A DNA stretch of 64,000 nucleotides, taken from assembly GCA_016936855.1 (NCBI GenBank), contig JAFGXA010000019.1, forward strand, positions 17,097 to 81,096, given 5' to 3'. The position numbers were made by a program, and so were the translations under genes. Shown here piece by piece: positions 8,615 to 18,204 of this stretch (its first letter is position 1; each line of letters begins with the position of its first letter). The stretch comes from Gammaproteobacteria bacterium (lineage in GTDB: Bacteria > Pseudomonadota > Gammaproteobacteria > UBA9339). The notes under the pieces were generated by a model. The model worked only from the letters and a program-made list of their open reading frames with translations, had not been told where the DNA came from and ran no database searches.

Positions 8615-9772
8615 ATGCTTTCTAGAATATTAAAAAGGCCGTTACGATATCGTAAAAGTTTTTTTCTCTTAGGCCCCAGGGGGGTTGGCAAGACCTGTTG
8701 GATTAAGCAAAATTTGCCTGATGCGATCTACCTTGATTTGTTAGATACAGAGGTATACGTAACATTACTGGCTAATCCTGGGCGGATATTAGATTTTATT
8801 CCCAAGGATTACGATGGTTGGATTGTTATTGATGAAGTGCAGAGGATACCAGAGTTACTGAATGAAGTTCATCGTTTGATTGAGCGTGATGACTACGTGT
8901 TTGTTTTGACAGGCTCGAGTGCAAGAAGCTTGCGTAAAAAAGGGGTTAATCTGTTAGCTGGTAGAGCACTGATTTACCACATGCATCCACTATTAGTTCA
9001 GGAGCTTGATGATCAATTCGATTTAGACAAGGCGCTTATGTTTGGTATGTTGCCAGCTATTATCTCAGAACCAGATCCTAGGTCATATCTTAAAGCCTAT
9101 GTGTCGGCTTATTTGCGAGAAGAGGTTGTGCAAGAGGGGTTGACTCGAAATCTTGCTGTTTTTACCAGGTTTTTAGAGGCGGCTAGTTTTTCTCAAGGGC
9201 AAATATTAAACATGGCTGTGATTGCCAGAGAATGTGGTACTAGTCAAAAAAATGTTAGTAATTATTTTGATGTTTTGGATGATTTGCTTATAGGTTATCG
9301 TTTGCCAGCTTTTAATAAAAGAGCAAAAAGACAAACTGTGCAGCATCCCAAATTTTATTTTTTTGATGCAGGCGTCTATCAAGTGATTAGGCCGAAGGAT
9401 TTTGCTGATGAGCAATCTAGGATTGATGGAGTGGCGTTGGAAACTATTTTTTTGCAATCTCTGCGAGCAATAAATGACTATTATGATTTGGAATATCGTT
9501 TTTATTATTGGAGAACTAAAACGGGAATGGAGGTTGATTTCATTGTTTATGGTCCTCAAGGTTTTTTTGCTTTTGAAATAAAAAAATCTAAGCGAGTCAA
9601 TAGAATGGATGCCAAGGGGTTGCTTTCTTTTAAGGAAGAGTTTCATGGTGTTTCGCTGTTTCTTATTTACGGTGGTGAAAAAGAGTATTATTTTGGTGAT
9701 GTTAAAGCAGTGCCGATTTCAAAAGCATTATCTGATTTACCTGCTATTTTGGGGAAGGAATTGGCTTTGTAG
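8615..9772 (+). CDS. AAA_14/DUF4143 ATPase (intact)
   Basis: A 385-aa ATPase: Walker [10 protein letters not shown] at residues 20-28, Walker [12 protein letters not shown] near 70, sensor-like [11 protein letters not shown] near 98-108, then the DUF4143 half with a winged helix and a restriction-endonuclease-like end ([20 protein letters not shown]). Many bacteria hold several such paralogues; their function is unknown, with proposals ranging from DNA-related ATPases to mobile or defence-associated genes. It ends 3 bases before uvrA, which it may co-transcribe with. It is a different subfamily from the two beheaded paralogues here. Confidence 0.85.
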   Translation: MLSRILKRPLRYRKSFFLLGPRGVGKTCWIKQNLPDAIYLDLLDTEVYVTLLANPGRILDFIPKDYDGWIVIDEVQRIPELLNEVHRLIERDDYVFVLTGSSARSLRKKGVNLLAGRALIYHMHPLLVQELDDQFDLDKALMFGMLPAIISEPDPRSYLKAYVSAYLREEVVQEGLTRNLAVFTRFLEAASFSQGQILNMAVIARECGTSQKNVSNYFDVLDDLLIGYRLPAFNKRAKRQTVQHPKFYFFDAGVYQVIRPKDFADEQSRIDGVALETIFLQSLRAINDYYDLEYRFYYWRTKTGMEVDFIVYGPQGFFAFEIKKSKRVNRMDAKGLLSFKEEFHGVSLFLIYGGEKEYYFGDVKAVPISKALSDLPAILGKELAL

Positions 9773-9775
9773 TTT

Positions 9776-12592
9776 ATGAGTAGTATTAAAATTCGTGGGG
9801 CGAGAACCCATAACTTAAAAAATATCGATCTTGATTTACCTAGAGACAAGCTCGTGGTATTAACCGGTTTATCTGGTTCTGGTAAATCATCGCTGGCTTT
9901 TGATACTTTGTATGCAGAAGGGCAGCGGCGTTATGTTGAATCTTTATCTTCGTATGCTCGGCAATTTTTATCGATGATGGATAAACCGGATGTTGATTTG
10001 ATTGAAGGTCTCTCGCCTGCAATCTCGATTGAACAAAAGTCCACATCGCATAATCCGCGGTCTACTGTTGGAACAGTTACCGAAATTTATGATTACTTAA
10101 GATTGCTCTATGCCAGAGTTGGTCAGCCTAGATGCCCAAAGCACGGTGTAACTTTAGAAGCACAAACAGTGAGCCAGATGGTGGATGCTATTTTAGCAAT
10201 GCCAGTTGATGCTAAGTTGATGATCTTAGCGCCGGTAGTGCGGGAGCGTAAGGGGGAATTTGTACAATTATTTGATGAATTGTTACAAAAGGGTTTTATT
10301 AGAGCGAGGATTGATGGTGAATTATGTGAGCTTACGGACGCTCCAGAATTGAATTTACGCAGTAAGCATAATATCGAAGTAGTTGTTGATCGATTGAAGG
10401 TGAAAAAGGAAAACGCTCAAAGATTTGCTGAGTCTTTAGAGACGGCATTAAGTTTTGCTAATGGTTTAGTTATTGTCGCGAATTTAGATAATGAAAAAGA
10501 ACTATTAATGTCGGCGAAGTTTGCATGCCCTACTTGCGGATATAGCTTAACTGAACTTGAACCTAGAATGTTTTCATTTAATAGCCCAATTGGTGCGTGT
10601 CCTAGTTGCGATGGTTTAGGTCGAAAACAGAGTTTTGATCCAGATAAAATTATTGCGGATCCTGAACTGAGCTTAGCACAAGGCGCAATTCGTGGTTGGG
10701 ATCGACGTAATTTATATTATTACTCGATGCTAAAGTCTTTGGCAAAGCGCTATGAATTTGATTTGGAAATGCCTTTTAATGAATTATCTAAAGATGCAAA
10801 AGATGTGATTTTGCATGGTAGTGGTAAAGAAAAAATTAAGTTTAGTTATTATATAGCAAATGGTCGCAGAGTATCTCGTACCCATGTTTTCGAGGGTGTG
10901 ATTAATACTATGGATCGTCGTTATCATGAAACCGATTCGATTGCTGTCAGGGAAGATTTGGCTAAATATTTAAGTGAATCACCTTGTCCTGATTGTGGTG
11001 GTGGCAGATTGCGTCTGGAAGCAAGACATGTTTTTATTAAACATAAAAGCCTGCCTGATGTAACGGCAATGTCGATTAGTGACGCGCTTTTGTTCTTTCA
11101 AAAATTGAAATTGCCGGGCAAAAGAGGTGAAATTGCCGAGAAAATTTTAAAAGAAGTTATCGCGCGTTTAACGTTTTTAATAAACGTTGGGCTTGAGTAT
11201 TTAACTTTATCACGCAGTGCTGAGACTTTATCCGGAGGGGAGGCACAACGTATTCGTTTAGCAAGCCAGATTGGTTCAGGTTTGGTTGGGGTAATGTATG
11301 TTTTGGATGAACCAACTATTGGTTTGCATCAGCGTGATAATCAGAGGTTACTACAAACTTTGACCTATTTAAGAGATTTAGGAAATTCGGTTATTGTGGT
11401 TGAGCATGATGAAGAAACTATTCTAACGGCTGATTGGATTATTGATATTGGTCCGGGCGCGGGCGTGCATGGTGGAGAAATTATAGTCGAGGGGGACGCT
11501 AAAAAAATCATGCAGAATAAAAAATCATTAACGGGTCAATACTTAGCGAAAAAATTATCAATTTCTGTGCCAAAAAATCGTACGCCGATTGATCATAAGC
11601 GCTTATTGCGTTTGGTAAAAGTTAGTAAAAATAATTTGAAAAATATTGATGTAACAATTCCGGTAGGACTTTTTACCTGTGTAACAGGGGTGTCTGGTTC
11701 TGGAAAATCAAGTTTAATTAATGAGATTTTATATCCATTGGCGGCGCGTAAATTGAGTCGATCCACTATAGCTGATCCTAAAGAGTATAAAGATGTTTTA
11801 GGGCTGAGTCATTTTGATAAGGTTGTTGATATTGATCAAAGTCCAATAGGGCGCACACCGAGATCAAACCCTGCAACGTATACTGGTTTATTTACACCAA
11901 TTCGTGAATTATTTTCTAATACTAAAGAATCGCGTGCGCGTGGCTATAAAGTTGGTAGGTTTAGTTTTAATGTCAAAGGTGGTAGATGTGAAGCTTGTCA
12001 GGGCGATGGTTTGATTAAAGTTGAAATGCATTTTTTATCCGATATGTATGTCGTATGTGATCAGTGTCATGGTAAGCGCTATAATCGTGAAACTTTAGAG
12101 GTTAAGTATAAAGGCAAAAGTATCGCGGATGTATTGGATATGACGGTTGAAGATGCTTTTGAATTTTTTGCAGCAATTCCACAACTTAAAAATAAGTTAC
12201 AAACTTTGATTGATGTAGGTTTGGGTTATATTAAATTAGGACAAAGCGCAACAACTCTATCGGGAGGGGAGGCGCAGCGTATTAAATTATCTAAAGAGTT
12301 ATCTAAAAGAGATACTGGTCGAACCTTATATATTTTGGATGAGCCAACGACGGGTTTACATTTTCATGATGTTAATAATTTATTACAGATTTTGCATAGG
12401 TTAAGGGATCATGGCAATACGGTAGTTGTAATTGAGCATAATTTAGATGTAATTAAAACGGCAGATTGGATTATTGATTTAGGCCCTGAGGGAGGTGATT
12501 GTGGTGGAATGGTTGTTGCGAGCGGAACACCAGAAGATGTTGTGAAAGTAACAGAGTCTTATACAGGACAATTTTTATCATCTGTCATTTGA
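9776..12592 (+). CDS. uvrA: Excinuclease ABC subunit A
   Basis: A 938-aa protein (E. coli UvrA has 940). It has two ABC ATPase modules: Walker [10 protein letters not shown] near residue 31 and GVSGSGKSS near 640, each with an LSGGEAQRI signature and Walker B ([20 protein letters not shown]). Zinc-binding cysteine pairs ([39 protein letters not shown]) are intact. With UvrB it recognises bulky DNA damage in nucleotide excision repair. The 3' end overlaps the convergent nucleotidyltransferase gene by 34 bp. Confidence 0.98.
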   Translation: MSSIKIRGARTHNLKNIDLDLPRDKLVVLTGLSGSGKSSLAFDTLYAEGQRRYVESLSSYARQFLSMMDKPDVDLIEGLSPAISIEQKSTSHNPRSTVGTVTEIYDYLRLLYARVGQPRCPKHGVTLEAQTVSQMVDAILAMPVDAKLMILAPVVRERKGEFVQLFDELLQKGFIRARIDGELCELTDAPELNLRSKHNIEVVVDRLKVKKENAQRFAESLETALSFANGLVIVANLDNEKELLMSAKFACPTCGYSLTELEPRMFSFNSPIGACPSCDGLGRKQSFDPDKIIADPELSLAQGAIRGWDRRNLYYYSMLKSLAKRYEFDLEMPFNELSKDAKDVILHGSGKEKIKFSYYIANGRRVSRTHVFEGVINTMDRRYHETDSIAVREDLAKYLSESPCPDCGGGRLRLEARHVFIKHKSLPDVTAMSISDALLFFQKLKLPGKRGEIAEKILKEVIARLTFLINVGLEYLTLSRSAETLSGGEAQRIRLASQIGSGLVGVMYVLDEPTIGLHQRDNQRLLQTLTYLRDLGNSVIVVEHDEETILTADWIIDIGPGAGVHGGEIIVEGDAKKIMQNKKSLTGQYLAKKLSISVPKNRTPIDHKRLLRLVKVSKNNLKNIDVTIPVGLFTCVTGVSGSGKSSLINEILYPLAARKLSRSTIADPKEYKDVLGLSHFDKVVDIDQSPIGRTPRSNPATYTGLFTPIRELFSNTKESRARGYKVGRFSFNVKGGRCEACQGDGLIKVEMHFLSDMYVVCDQCHGKRYNRETLEVKYKGKSIADVLDMTVEDAFEFFAAIPQLKNKLQTLIDVGLGYIKLGQSATTLSGGEAQRIKLSKELSKRDTGRTLYILDEPTTGLHFHDVNNLLQILHRLRDHGNTVVVIEHNLDVIKTADWIIDLGPEGGDCGGMVVASGTPEDVVKVTESYTGQFLSSVI

Positions 12593-12879
12593 ATAATAAC
12601 GTACTTTTGTTCAATTATCTTTCTGAATTCACGAGAGATCGCTTGCCAGTCGTGGATATCGACCATAATTGATAAATCAGATGCTGAGAAATCATCTCTA
12701 ATTGCTTCGAGTTTTTGCCACGGTAGTTTTTTATCAGTTATTATAACAAGATCAAGGTCGGAAAACTGTTTTGCGTTGTTAGTTACTCTAGATCCAAAGG
12801 CGTGCACTTCGTATTGAGGGATATGTTTGGCCAAAATGTTTTTAACTATATCAAGTTCACTTTGGTCAAGATCAAGCAT
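12559..12879 (-). CDS. MNT-type nucleotidyltransferase (HEPN-MNT pair)
   Basis: A 106-aa minimal nucleotidyltransferase. The active-site signature is [20 protein letters not shown]: a GS motif, then D-x-D about ten residues later. In HEPN-MNT modules this enzyme modifies (for example AMPylates) and neutralises the HEPN partner. It overlaps the HEPN gene by 8 nt and uvrA by 34 bp at the tail. Such pairs act as type VII toxin-antitoxin systems or remain uncharacterised. Confidence 0.85.
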   Translation of the reverse strand: MLDLDQSELDIVKNILAKHIPQYEVHAFGSRVTNNAKQFSDLDLVIITDKKLPWQKLEAIRDDFSASDLSIMVDIHDWQAISREFRKIIEQKYVIIQMTDDKNCPV

Positions 12880-13297
12880 TTAGTTTCTCTAATTTATTAA
12901 ACAGATTTTTTGCGCTAAGTAGAAAGTTATGGGCAACTGCATATACCTCATCAGCAGTATCTTCGTCATAAGTGTGGGAAGTTAAATTTCTAGCATCTCC
13001 ATATTGAAACCATGGTTTTGGGTCATCAATTAAACCGTATTTTGCAGCTAGGCGGAACAGCTCCTTGCGGGTGCGAGGATATGTTGCATCTTCTTTGCTA
13101 ACATTAAGGCTAATCCAACGTTGTATCATTTTCCAGCATTGTTCATAAGAGATTTCAAAGTTTTGGATTACTCCTGCACGTAGTGTTTCTTGGAGATCTC
13201 TATTGCTATTATTTGTTTCGCTATATAAGTTTGCTGTCGCAAGAGCCCTATCTAGTGCGATGATGGTTTTGTTTAAATTTGTTAAGTTAAGCTGCAT
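12872..13297 (-). CDS. HEPN / nucleotidyltransferase substrate-binding protein (HI0074 family)
   Basis: An all-helical HI0074-type protein (HEPN clan) of 141 aa from the ATG at 13297; the frame is open to an ATG at 13360, but MQLNLTNLNKTI at 13297 matches the usual family start. The HEPN R-x4-H motif is seen in RNLTSH near the C-terminal third, consistent with RNase toxin activity in related proteins. It is translationally coupled to the MNT gene. No strong ribosome site marks either start. Confidence 0.8.
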   Translation of the reverse strand: MQLNLTNLNKTIIALDRALATANLYSETNNSNRDLQETLRAGVIQNFEISYEQCWKMIQRWISLNVSKEDATYPRTRKELFRLAAKYGLIDDPKPWFQYGDARNLTSHTYDEDTADEVYAVAHNFLLSAKNLFNKLEKLNA

Positions 13298-13439
13298 AGC
13301 ATTAAGTATAGCAAGAATATGCGTCTTTACAATATAGTAACTAACATCAATGCCTTTCATGAAAAGTGTGAATCATGGCAAGTCCAGTGAATGTGCCAAC
13401 TTCTATTTGATTTATGTCTCCTGACCATAATTATATATC

Positions 13440-15008
13440 CTAATAGTTGCAATATTTTTCAATTAAATTCTTTGTTGAGCAATCAATATCACTCGGGATT
13501 TCATCACCTTCTAAAAGAGGAATTAATTTTTTAGCTATTTGCTTGCCAAGTTCAACGCCCCATTGGTCAAATGAATTAAGCCCCCAAATTATGCCTTGTA
13601 CAAAAATCTTGTGTTCATAAAGAGCAATTAAGGCTCCTAATGTTTGCGGGGTGATTTTTTCAGTTAAAATAATATTATTGGGAACATTGCCTTTAACTAT
13701 CTTGTGAGCAGCTAATTTTTTGTCGGTTATCTCTTCCATTGTGCGCCCGAATGCCAAAGCTTGGCTTTGCGCAAGGCAGTTGGCGTATAAAAATAAATGA
13801 TGTTGGCCGATTGGGTTGTGGGATTTTAGTGACAATATAAAATCAACTGGGATTTTTTGGGTGCCTTGCATTAATAGCTGATGGAAGGCGTGTTGGCCAT
13901 TAGTGCCGGCTGCTCCCCAAATAACAGGTGCCGTTGCACAATCAACTGGCTCTCCATTTGCTTGTATGCTTTTTCCATTACTTTCCATATCAAGTTGTTG
14001 CAAGTATGATGGAAGTAATTCTAGGTATTGGTCATATGGTAAAACAGCTTGAGTTTGGCAATTTAAAAAATTGCGATTCCATATGCCAATCAATGCTAGC
14101 AATGTCGGCATATTTTCCTGGTAATCAGCATTTAAAAAATGTTGATCCATACTGGCAGCACCATGCAATAAGTCTTTGAATCTATCCATGCCGATGGCGA
14201 TCGCTATTGGTAGGCCAATTGCTGACCAAAGAGAAAAACGACCGCCAATAAAATCCCAAAATGGAAAAATGTTATTATGATTGATGCCAAATTCAGCGGC
14301 TTTTTCTGGATTAGCAGAGACAGCAAGTAGATGGTTATTGATTTTTTTCTTGCCGGCTTTTTGTTCTAACCATTCACGAGCTGTTAAGGCATTGGTTAAC
14401 GTTTCTTGAGTAGTAAATGTTTTAGATGCAATTATGAAAATAGTGGTTTCTGGATTTAAATATTTTAGAGTTTCGCTAATGTGAGTTCCATCAACATTGG
14501 ATACAAAGTGGCATTTGATGCGGTTTGAGGTGTATGGTGTTAGTGCCTCAACCACCATTTTAGGTCCTAAATCAGAGCCGCCAATGCCTAGGTTAACTAT
14601 ATCTGTAATCGGTTTATCGCTAAAGCCAAGCCATACGCCTGTGCGAATTTGTTCTGAGCACTTTTCCATTTTATCCAAAACTGCTTGAATTTCAGCTTCT
14701 GGATTATCTTTGCGTAGGGCGGTGTGTAGAACAGCGCGATTTTCAGTGTTATTTATTTTGTCGCCCTGATACATGGCTGAGATTTTTTCTTTAAGATTTA
14801 CTTCTTCTGCAAGGTTTAATAAGAGTTTTAATATTTCTTCTGTAATTAGGTTTTTTGAATAATCTAAAAGTAATCCTGCAGTTTTGAGCGAAAAGTTATC
14901 GAAGCGTTGCTTGTCTTTAGCGAATAATTCACGAAGGTTGAGTGTATCTGATTGCGCCGCTAGTTCTTTAAGTTGTTGCCATGTTGCTGTGGATGTTGCC
15001 TCTGACAT
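13440..15008 (-). CDS. pgi: Glucose-6-phosphate isomerase
   Basis: A 522-aa PGI, somewhat shorter than the 549-aa E. coli enzyme. Signature elements: NLGIGGSDLGPKMV, ASKTFTTQETLTN, GGRFSLWSAIGLPIA, GTNGQHAFHQLLMQG and, near the C-terminus, FDQWGVELGK with the catalytic lysine. It interconverts glucose-6-phosphate and fructose-6-phosphate in the cytosol. Single gene; the upstream region (15009-15348) is filled with repeats. Confidence 0.96.
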   Translation of the reverse strand: MSEATSTATWQQLKELAAQSDTLNLRELFAKDKQRFDNFSLKTAGLLLDYSKNLITEEILKLLLNLAEEVNLKEKISAMYQGDKINNTENRAVLHTALRKDNPEAEIQAVLDKMEKCSEQIRTGVWLGFSDKPITDIVNLGIGGSDLGPKMVVEALTPYTSNRIKCHFVSNVDGTHISETLKYLNPETTIFIIASKTFTTQETLTNALTAREWLEQKAGKKKINNHLLAVSANPEKAAEFGINHNNIFPFWDFIGGRFSLWSAIGLPIAIAIGMDRFKDLLHGAASMDQHFLNADYQENMPTLLALIGIWNRNFLNCQTQAVLPYDQYLELLPSYLQQLDMESNGKSIQANGEPVDCATAPVIWGAAGTNGQHAFHQLLMQGTQKIPVDFILSLKSHNPIGQHHLFLYANCLAQSQALAFGRTMEEITDKKLAAHKIVKGNVPNNIILTEKITPQTLGALIALYEHKIFVQGIIWGLNSFDQWGVELGKQIAKKLIPLLEGDEIPSDIDCSTKNLIEKYCNY

Positions 15009-15102
15009 TGTTGTGCCCTCTACTATTTTTTATAAGGAGGTATTTTAAGAGTTGTGCGTTCTTTGGTCAATGGGGGTTTTGGTGCGGTGTTTTTATAAAG
15101 TT

Positions 15103-15332
15103 AGGTGCGATGGATGGAGGTCCCCTGGTTCTTGCTTTGCAAGCCCGGGGGATGACGGTGCTTTTGGTTGACGCCTTTGCTGGTTCGGCTGGGGCGGACA
15201 CAGGGGTCCGCCCTTACATGTGTTTAACAAAGCGCATTTGCTAATCGAAGGCATTGTTATCCCGCATTTATGATCCCGTCATCCTGCGCCCCGGATCAGT
15301 CCCGGGGCAGGCTTTGATGCGGGATCTCCATG
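15103..15332. repeat. Cluster of type B, A and D palindromic repeats
   Basis: The 340-base gap 15009-15348 has no gene. Three repeat units lie head to tail: type B (15103-15161, ends GGGGATGACGGTGC), type A in reverse orientation (to about 15252; stem GGGCGGAC 15192-15199 / GTCCGCCC 15206-15213, flank CTAATCGAAGGC), and type D (15271-15332, CCCGTCATCC...CCGGGGCAGGCTTTGAT...GGGATCTCC). Each recurs elsewhere in the window, and type D recurs inside mutL. Confidence 0.8.
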
Positions 15333-15348
15333 ATGTTGCGCGGTGTTT

Positions 15349-15663
15349 TTAAAATGTAAGCTTGCCAGGGTTCTTTTGCAAGAGACGCGCAAGGAACTTT
15401 TGGCCAATGCCTTTGATTTTGGTTAGGTCATTAAGACTTTTGAAGTTGCCGTGTTCAGTACGATATTTGACTATAGCATCTGCTTTTTTTATGCCGATGC
15501 CTTTGATGTTTGTAAGTTCGGTGGCACTAGCATGATTGATATTTATTTTGCTGCTAATTGCAGTTGGTTGTTTTGGTAGAGTGGCAGCATAAGATGCCGG
15601 AATAATAGCGGTAAATAGTCCGCAGCTTATTAATAATGAAAATAAAAAGTGATTAAGTTTCAT
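15349..15663 (-). CDS. Secreted ComEA-like helix-hairpin-helix DNA-binding protein
   Basis: A 104-aa protein with a Sec signal peptide (about residues 1-26, ending SYAA) and a ComEA-type helix-hairpin-helix pair: ININHASATELTNIKGIG and DLTKIKGIGQKFLARLL. Such proteins bind incoming DNA in the periplasm during natural transformation. A strong ribosome site (AGGAG, 5 nt before the ATG) lies in a possible hairpin. Confidence 0.88.
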   Translation of the reverse strand: MKLNHFLFSLLISCGLFTAIIPASYAATLPKQPTAISSKININHASATELTNIKGIGIKKADAIVKYRTEHGNFKSLNDLTKIKGIGQKFLARLLQKNPGKLTF

Positions 15664-15666
15664 GTT

Positions 15667-15709
15667 TGCTCCTAAAATTTATTTATGAAAGTATTAGTTA
15701 TTTTAGGAG
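15667..15709 (-). promoter_or_regulatory. Possible ribosome-site-sequestering hairpin upstream of comEA-like gene
   Basis: On the minus strand CTCCTAAAAT (15709-15700) can pair perfectly with ATTTTAGGAG (15678-15669) across a 21-nt loop, and the second arm contains the AGGAG ribosome site of the comEA-like gene. If both arms are transcribed, translation would be hindered. Alternatively TAAAAT in the first arm is a -10 box (TTGTTG 16 bp upstream) and only the second arm is transcribed. Confidence 0.45.
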
Positions 15710-15785
15710 TAATTTTTTTATCAACAATACCGGTAAAACTACGTTGCTAAGATTATGGTTACATGCCAGCTTGAATGGCAATAGC

Positions 15786-17903
15786 TTAATCAATTCTGTT
15801 TGTTGGTTTTTGTTTTGATGCGTCTATTGCTTGCTCTGCAAAGATTCCTAATTCTGAAGCGGTGCTTTTAGGAGCAGAGTCTGCTCTTGGTGGGGTTGGG
15901 TCTGTATAAGTAGCGATCAAATCTTCTAAATCTTTTATTATACGTTTATCTAGAGGTTCGTTAGGATGGTTGGCTATTGTCTGAGTTATTTTGCCAATTT
16001 TGCTTTGTAACGCAACAACTGCTCCGCCTTTTTCAAATGCAAAATATTGCGAGCAATCTAGTGATTCTGCTCTTAGTTTCTTATATGTTTCTGCCAAATT
16101 GTCTCTTGTTGTTTTAATGTTTGTATATAGAGTTTGAAATATATTTTTAATGAATTCGCAATCGTCGTCAGTAATAGCCTTCTGTGCTGTTGATACTACT
16201 TTACATGCTGTATATTTCATTAGACGGTTAATTATGTACAATGCATGATACAATTTACTTGGTTTGTTTTTTTTTGTTTTAAGATGATCGATCATGGCGT
16301 CAAATTGTTCGCTAATTATGTCTGTGATGTCTTTTTTTTCAGAAAATTTTTCCAACAAATCATCTCTAGATTTAGCGCAAAATTTAACAATAGAACGGCA
16401 CGCTTTGTTGTGTGCAGTTCTTTGCTTTTTTCTGTTTGTATTTATATAGGTATCTCCAAATAAAAGGTAATTAATTGTTACAGCAGTTGCATAGTGATCG
16501 AGTGTAAAATCGAGTTTAGGGGCTAAGTAAGATATAGGGTCTATGTAAGGGAGCGTTCCTGATGCGGATAAAAGTAAATACTCTGAGGTTGAAAATTCTG
16601 CAAGACCGAAATCTATGACTTTCAGCCTCCCATCTTTATCTAACATGATATTTTCCGATTTCAAATCTCCATGTATAATTTCCGCTATATGTATTTCTTG
16701 TATAGCATAAAGAAAATTTATAGCTAGTTGAGAAATTTTGAGTACTTTTATTTTGTAACTTAATGCCTCATTTTGGTAGATATTAGCTACTATATTGCGG
16801 AGTGTATCTTCTAATAATTTCATGGTTATGTATGCTTTATTATCATCATTGCTAAATGTTAGGAATACAGGTCCTGATCGTGTAATGCGTGTGAGCGTCT
16901 CTTCTTTCTGTAAACGCTTTTTGAATCGTCTTGTTGATTCTCTAGATTTTTTTCGCTGTACTTTAATAAAAACTGAGCGCTTTATTTCGTATTTACTTGT
17001 TGCTTGATTACGCGTTAGAAGTAATCCGCGTCGACCATAACTGAATCCACCTTTATCGCCAGTTTTTTCATTAAAGACTATGATTTCCCCATCAAATGGC
17101 GATTTTATTATAGATATTGGTATGGCGTATTTGGATTTTTTTAATGCGGCATTGTCTTCCGCTTGTTCTAATGTAATAGCGGTTGATGTTTCTCTATCCT
17201 GTATTGGAAACAAGTTCATGCCAATTAAATTAATTAATCTTTCCAATTCATCATCGGAGGTTGGTGGTTGGTAGAATATGGCATCTACCTTATGTATTGG
17301 TGTATTCTCATAGCTACTAGATTCCTCGCTATATTCTTCAGAATCACCTTCATCTGGTGATAGTATTTCTGTGAGTTTGTTTTGGATCTCTGTTGTAATA
17401 CTACTGTTATCTTTATTTGCGTGTAGGTGTTTGGCAAAGTCTGGTAGAGTGTTTATTATTTTTTTAATTAATTCGAGATTGTCTGAGAATCCAAGCATGC
17501 AACATACGGCATGCATTAAAGCAGTATCAGCAGCTTTTTCCATTTCGTTGTGGCATAGTGTTTCATAGATGTTTAATATTGTAAGGTAATGCGCCTCCTG
17601 TTGTGTGCCTTTGCTAGCATTTGCTGCTTCAAGATGGCTCAATAGAATGACAGTGAGTATGGTAATGTTTTCAGAGTTTAAAATAATATAATCTATTAGG
17701 GTTTTTTTATCATCATAGATTTTTTTATACAGTGCTATGGGGTCTATGGTCTTTATGGCTTCGCTTGGGCCATCGTAAAGTGGTAAATCTTTATAGTCGC
17801 TGCTTCTTATTGGCGCTGATATGGCTGATATGTCTAGCTCTGAAACTATACAAAATAATGCATCATCCAAAATATCTGATTGTGATGTTATATCTTGTGC
17901 CAT
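15786..17903 (-). CDS. Eukaryote-like Ser/Thr protein kinase, candidate Dot/Icm effector
   Basis: A 705-aa protein without a signal peptide or membrane segment. The N-terminal ~260 residues are unrecognised, with a Ser/Glu-rich stretch at 184-199. A kinase domain follows (about 260-560): candidate ATP lysine 314 in VFIKV, catalytic loop HGDLKSEN with Asp413 (an HGD variant of HRD), metal-binding DFG at 431-433, and SGTLPYIDP in place of the usual APE-type segment. A helical C-terminal part of about 140 aa follows. Kinases of this form in Legionella and Coxiella are often translocated into the host; translocation here is inferred. Confidence 0.8.
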   Translation of the reverse strand: MAQDITSQSDILDDALFCIVSELDISAISAPIRSSDYKDLPLYDGPSEAIKTIDPIALYKKIYDDKKTLIDYIILNSENITILTVILLSHLEAANASKGTQQEAHYLTILNIYETLCHNEMEKAADTALMHAVCCMLGFSDNLELIKKIINTLPDFAKHLHANKDNSSITTEIQNKLTEILSPDEGDSEEYSEESSSYENTPIHKVDAIFYQPPTSDDELERLINLIGMNLFPIQDRETSTAITLEQAEDNAALKKSKYAIPISIIKSPFDGEIIVFNEKTGDKGGFSYGRRGLLLTRNQATSKYEIKRSVFIKVQRKKSRESTRRFKKRLQKEETLTRITRSGPVFLTFSNDDNKAYITMKLLEDTLRNIVANIYQNEALSYKIKVLKISQLAINFLYAIQEIHIAEIIHGDLKSENIMLDKDGRLKVIDFGLAEFSTSEYLLLSASGTLPYIDPISYLAPKLDFTLDHYATAVTINYLLFGDTYINTNRKKQRTAHNKACRSIVKFCAKSRDDLLEKFSEKKDITDIISEQFDAMIDHLKTKKNKPSKLYHALYIINRLMKYTACKVVSTAQKAITDDDCEFIKNIFQTLYTNIKTTRDNLAETYKKLRAESLDCSQYFAFEKGGAVVALQSKIGKITQTIANHPNEPLDKRIIKDLEDLIATYTDPTPPRADSAPKSTASELGIFAEQAIDASKQKPTNRID

Positions 17904-18030
17904 TTGTTTTATATTTGTTCAGTTAACAGTGTTTGGTATTTTGTCACAAGATTCTTAAGGAATTGTTAGGTAATTTGATGAGTCAACGCGCGCAGCGCGC
18001 TATTAACCCATCATTTTAGCTCTTTTTATA

Positions 18031-18170
18031 CGTCATCCCGACTTTTTTTCACGTCATCTTGGCGAACGCCAGGACCCAGAGACAATTAAAACAAAAATTA
18101 TAATATTTTTTAATGCCTCTAGTTCCCGGCCGCCGCCGGGATGACGTATAAATCCGCCGGGATGATGGTG
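18031..18170. repeat. Type C palindromic element (full copy) in a gene-free gap
   Basis: The 301-base gap 17904-18204 holds no gene. From 18051 to 18147 lies a unit with complementary ends CGTCATC.../...GGGATGACG, an internal hairpin TGGCGAACGCCA, and an AT-rich core. It is nearly identical (about 3 differences in 89 positions) to the copy running off the window end at 63912. A half-unit CGTCATCCCGAC precedes it at 18031, as in the other copies. Confidence 0.88.
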
Positions 18171-18204
18171 TTATTTGTCAGCGAATTGCCCTTCATAACG
18201 AGGG

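Noticed and set aside
9206..9646. 146-aa minus-strand frame
   Set aside because: Shadow of the intact DUF4143 ATPase; no ribosome site or family resemblance.
15103..15332. CRISPR array or integron sites
   Set aside because: Repeats are palindromic, irregularly spaced and mixed in type; no equal-length spacers and no cas or integrase genes.
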